A DNA stretch of 64,000 bases. Source: Ensifer sp. IC3342 (lineage in GTDB: Bacteria; Pseudomonadota; Alphaproteobacteria; Rhizobiales; Rhizobiaceae). Below the pieces are notes generated by a model. The model saw nothing but the letters and a program-made list of their open reading frames with translations. It had not been told where the DNA came from and searched no databases. The position numbers and the translations under genes are program-made. Below are positions 61,665 through 64,000 of the stretch, piece by piece. The stretch is taken from the NCBI RefSeq assembly GCF_020193655.1, contig NZ_JADYVE010000001.1, positions 558,001-622,000 of the forward strand, in the 5' to 3' direction. Positions within the stretch are counted from its first letter, which is position 1. Every line of letters starts with the position of its first letter.

Positions 61665-63830
61665 CTACCCCGCAATCTTCGAGAAATCCGCAACCGCCCC
61701 CGTGGCTGAGCGGATGAGCCCCAGCAATGCCAGACGGTTGGCGCGGATCGCCGCATTCTCGTCATTCACGAGGACATCGTCGAAGAACTGATCGACCGGC
61801 TCACGCAATTTCGACAACGCCGCCATGGCCGAGCGGAAATCTTCTTTCACGATCGCATCGCGGGCATCGCCGGTCGCGACCTTGATCGATGCATGAAGAG
61901 TCCTTTCGGCGTCGAGTTTGAAGAGCCGCTCGTCGACGGAACCGGCGACTTCCGTGCCCTTTTTCTCCTCTGCGGCAAGAATCTGCGTTGCGCGCTTGGT
62001 GCCCGCCAGCAGGTTCTTGCCTTCCTCGGCGGCGATGAAGGCCGTCAGCGCCTCGACACGCCGCGCGATCAGCAGCAGGTCGTCGGCGTCCGGTGCCAGC
62101 ACTGCATCGATCAGATCGTAGCGTGCTCCAAGATCACGCAGATAAACCTTCAGCCGGTCGTGAAAAAAGGCGAGAAGATCGGCAGCAATATCGCCCGCGA
62201 CCTCGGGCCTCTGCTGCTTCAGCCCCGCGAGCGCGACGTCGAAAATCGGCCGGAGCGGCAGGCGCGCCTTGCCTTCCAGAATGAGCCGGATCACGCCGAG
62301 CGCGGCGCGGCGCAGTGCATAGGGATCCTTCGAGCCCGTCGGCTTTTCGTCGATCGCCCAGAAGCCGACAAGGGTATCGAGCTTGTCGGCAAGCGCGACA
62401 GTCACGGCAACGGGATCGGCCGGCACGCGGTCGGACGGCCCCTGGGGCTTGTAGTGATCCTCGATTGCATTGGCGACAGCGGACGTTTCGCCCTGCAGCA
62501 CCGCATATTTGTGACCCATGATGCCCTGAAGCTCGGGGAACTCCCCGACGGCCTCGGTCCGCAAATCCGCCTTCGCCAAGACGGCAGCGCGGTCGACCTC
62601 AGCAACGTCCGCGCCTGTCACCTTGGCGAGTTCTGCGGCCAGCGAGCGGATGCGGGCGACGCGTTCGCCCTGCGTCCCGAGCTTCGCGTGGAACGTCACG
62701 TTCAACGCATCGAGCTTTGCCATGCGCTGGTCGAGCGGCTTCCGGAGGTCGAGCCCGAATTTCTTTGCGGACGCCTCGAGCGTTTCGAGATCCGGCAGGT
62801 TGCCCTGGTCCCGCTTCCAGAAATGCGCCGCGTCCGAGAGGCGCGCGCGCACGACCTTGCCGTTGCCGTGGACGATTTCCTTGCCGCCGTCCCTGGCCTC
62901 GATATTCGACACGAGGATGAATTTGTTCGACAGCGTCTCGGCGCCCGGCTTGCGCGTGACGAAGCATTTCTGGTTGGTCTTGATCGTCAGGCGGATGATT
63001 TCCGACGGGATTTCGAGATAGCTCTCCTCAAAACTTCCCATCAGCACCTGCGGCCACTCGACGAGGCCCGATACTTCTTCGATCAGTCCCTCGTCCTCGA
63101 CAAGTTCGAGGCCGCTCGCGAAGGCGACATTGTGGGCGTCGGCCGAGATGATCTGCTTGCGGCGCTCGGCATCGATCACGACATTCGCCCTCTCGAGCTT
63201 CTCGGCATAATCGGCAAACCGACGAACGGTGATCGCCTCGGGCGCATGGAAACGGTGGCCGTAGGTCACGTTGGAGGCGACGATGCCGTCGACCTCGAAC
63301 GGAATGACCCTGGTCTCCTCCGTCTCCGAACCGAAGGTGCAGACGATCGACTGGAGCGGGCGTACCCAGCGCAGGCTTCCGGGCCTCGCGGAGGCGGCAC
63401 CGGAACGCATGGATTTGGGCCAGGGGAAATTGCGGATGATCCCCGGCATTACCTCGGCGATGATCTCCTCGGCGGCCCGGCCCGGCTTGAGGATATGGGC
63501 GACGTAAAAATCCCCCTTCTTCGGATCGCTGTGGACATGGGCCTCGCTGATCGAGGATAGGCCGGCGCCGCGCAGGAAGCCTTCGATCGCCTTCTCGTTC
63601 GCGTCGGTGCGCGGTCCCTTGCGCTCCTCGCGAATATCGGCAGAGCGCGCATTCAGGCCGCGGATATCGAGCGTCAGCCGGCGCGGCGTCCAATATTCAC
63701 GGGCGCCTTCATAGGTCAGACCTGCCTCGACCAGCGCGTCCGTCACGAGCTTCTTGAGGTCGCCCGCCGCCTTGCGCTGCATGCGGGCGGGGATTTCTTC
63801 GGAGCGCAGTTCGATAAGAAGATCAGGCAT
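61665..63830 (-). CDS. glyS: Glycine-tRNA ligase beta subunit
   Basis: A 721-residue subunit of the bacterial alpha2beta2 glycyl-tRNA synthetase. It begins [20 protein letters not shown] and contains [22 protein letters not shown]-terminal anticodon-binding DALR-like region follows. The alpha subunit (glyQ) is expected upstream, beyond the window's right end, after at least one gene. ATG 63830 is the only sensible start. Confidence 0.97.
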   Translation of the reverse strand: MPDLLIELRSEEIPARMQRKAAGDLKKLVTDALVEAGLTYEGAREYWTPRRLTLDIRGLNARSADIREERKGPRTDANEKAIEGFLRGAGLSSISEAHVHSDPKKGDFYVAHILKPGRAAEEIIAEVMPGIIRNFPWPKSMRSGAASARPGSLRWVRPLQSIVCTFGSETEETRVIPFEVDGIVASNVTYGHRFHAPEAITVRRFADYAEKLERANVVIDAERRKQIISADAHNVAFASGLELVEDEGLIEEVSGLVEWPQVLMGSFEESYLEIPSEIIRLTIKTNQKCFVTRKPGAETLSNKFILVSNIEARDGGKEIVHGNGKVVRARLSDAAHFWKRDQGNLPDLETLEASAKKFGLDLRKPLDQRMAKLDALNVTFHAKLGTQGERVARIRSLAAELAKVTGADVAEVDRAAVLAKADLRTEAVGEFPELQGIMGHKYAVLQGETSAVANAIEDHYKPQGPSDRVPADPVAVTVALADKLDTLVGFWAIDEKPTGSKDPYALRRAALGVIRLILEGKARLPLRPIFDVALAGLKQQRPEVAGDIAADLLAFFHDRLKVYLRDLGARYDLIDAVLAPDADDLLLIARRVEALTAFIAAEEGKNLLAGTKRATQILAAEEKKGTEVAGSVDERLFKLDAERTLHASIKVATGDARDAIVKEDFRSAMAALSKLREPVDQFFDDVLVNDENAAIRANRLALLGLIRSATGAVADFSKIAG

Positions 63831-63934
63831 GGGACTCTGGACTTTGTTCTGTTCCGGACGGTTGCGGCGGACTTAGCAAGCTCCGATGAAAAAGTCACCA
63901 AGCCCGGCAAGGAAATTGGCCTGTTGCGGCGGCA

Positions 63935-64000
63935 CTACCAGCCGCCACCGCCACCACCGCCGCCGCCACCGCCGGAAAAGCCGCCACCAGTGGAAAAGCC
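63935..64000 (-). CDS. Glycine-rich C terminus of a membrane protein (DUF2207-like), partial
   Basis: The minus-strand frame entering at 64000 reads GFSTGGGFSGGGG, continues as glycine to a final Trp and stops with TAG at 63935. A tail of the form GGFSGGGGGGGG-W is typical of DUF2207 (and TPM) membrane proteins, and such a gene often lies upstream of glyS in rhizobia. Only 21 codons are visible, so the family call is tentative. Confidence 0.5.
   Translation of the reverse strand, partial: GFSTGGGFSGGGGGGGGGGGW

Noticed and set aside
61893-63560. A 555-codon plus-strand frame across glyS
   Set aside because: It is the mirror of the glyS coding frame; composition is typical of antisense shadows and no domain is visible.
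1-64000. tRNA, rRNA, insertion sequences or integrase genes
   Set aside because: None of the expected conserved stems, transposase or integrase motifs was seen when reading both strands.

Overview
The window is chromosomal DNA of an alphaproteobacterium of the Sinorhizobium/Ensifer group. The evidence is high GC with strong third-position bias, gene content and order that match what I remember of the S. meliloti chromosome (aroC, histidine phosphatase, fabI, DnaJ-like, pdxH; bioMNY; xseB, dxs, tlyA, RNA methyltransferase, mcpU), and many RIME-type rhizobial intergenic mosaic repeats. No rRNA, tRNA, prophage, insertion sequence or CRISPR array was recognised. Both ends cut genes: an invasion-associated (IalB-like) protein on the left and a glycine-rich membrane protein on the right.

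Layout. 0-16 kb is mostly minus-strand housekeeping: chorismate synthase and a RibBA with a degraded second domain, a CHASE-PAS-GGDEF-EAL c-di-GMP enzyme, enoyl-ACP reductase, a DnaJ-like chaperone, PdxH, a polysaccharide deacetylase, a SPOR-tailed D,D-carboxypeptidase, TldD and a YcaQ-like glycosylase. 16-21 kb is one plus-strand operon for biotin uptake (bioM, bioN, bioY), continuing into an acyl-CoA ligase and a thiolase-fold protein lacking one catalytic cysteine. 21-31 kb holds a reductase, a deacetylase-fold protein, xseB, a pirin, dxs, tlyA and an RNA methyltransferase, with a chemoreceptor gene between dxs and tlyA. 31-38 kb carries mcpU, an enoyl-CoA hydratase/acyl-CoA dehydrogenase pair behind a MerR-type operator, a CorA/ZntB transporter and a BA14K protein.

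38-45 kb contains a GH25 muramidase, then a two-gene Rieske oxygenase system of the glycine-betaine demethylase type (gbcA-gbcB) behind a clear cobalamin riboswitch, an uncharacterised rhizobial protein, a triple hairpin repeat, Sua5 and a D-2-hydroxyacid dehydrogenase. 45-53 kb has a DUF1217 repeat protein, a DUF6101-like protein, a 34-codon small gene, ubiA, a MipA/OmpV protein, and an AraC regulator divergent from an MFS exporter. 53-57 kb is a translationally coupled pair: a PotD-like periplasmic binding protein without ABC permease or ATPase, and a membrane HAMP-GGDEF-EAL protein, the layout of the NspS-MbaA polyamine-to-c-di-GMP system. 57-64 kb ends with purD, an HPE1-like secreted protein, a DUF523/TudS protein, a LysE/cupin/AraC group and glyS.

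The two most interesting units are the B12-riboswitch-controlled gbcAB operon, with a 9-bp hairpin that can hide its ribosome binding site, and the nspS-mbaA-like sensor pair. The bioMNY operon with its two CoA-linked enzymes is the third lead.
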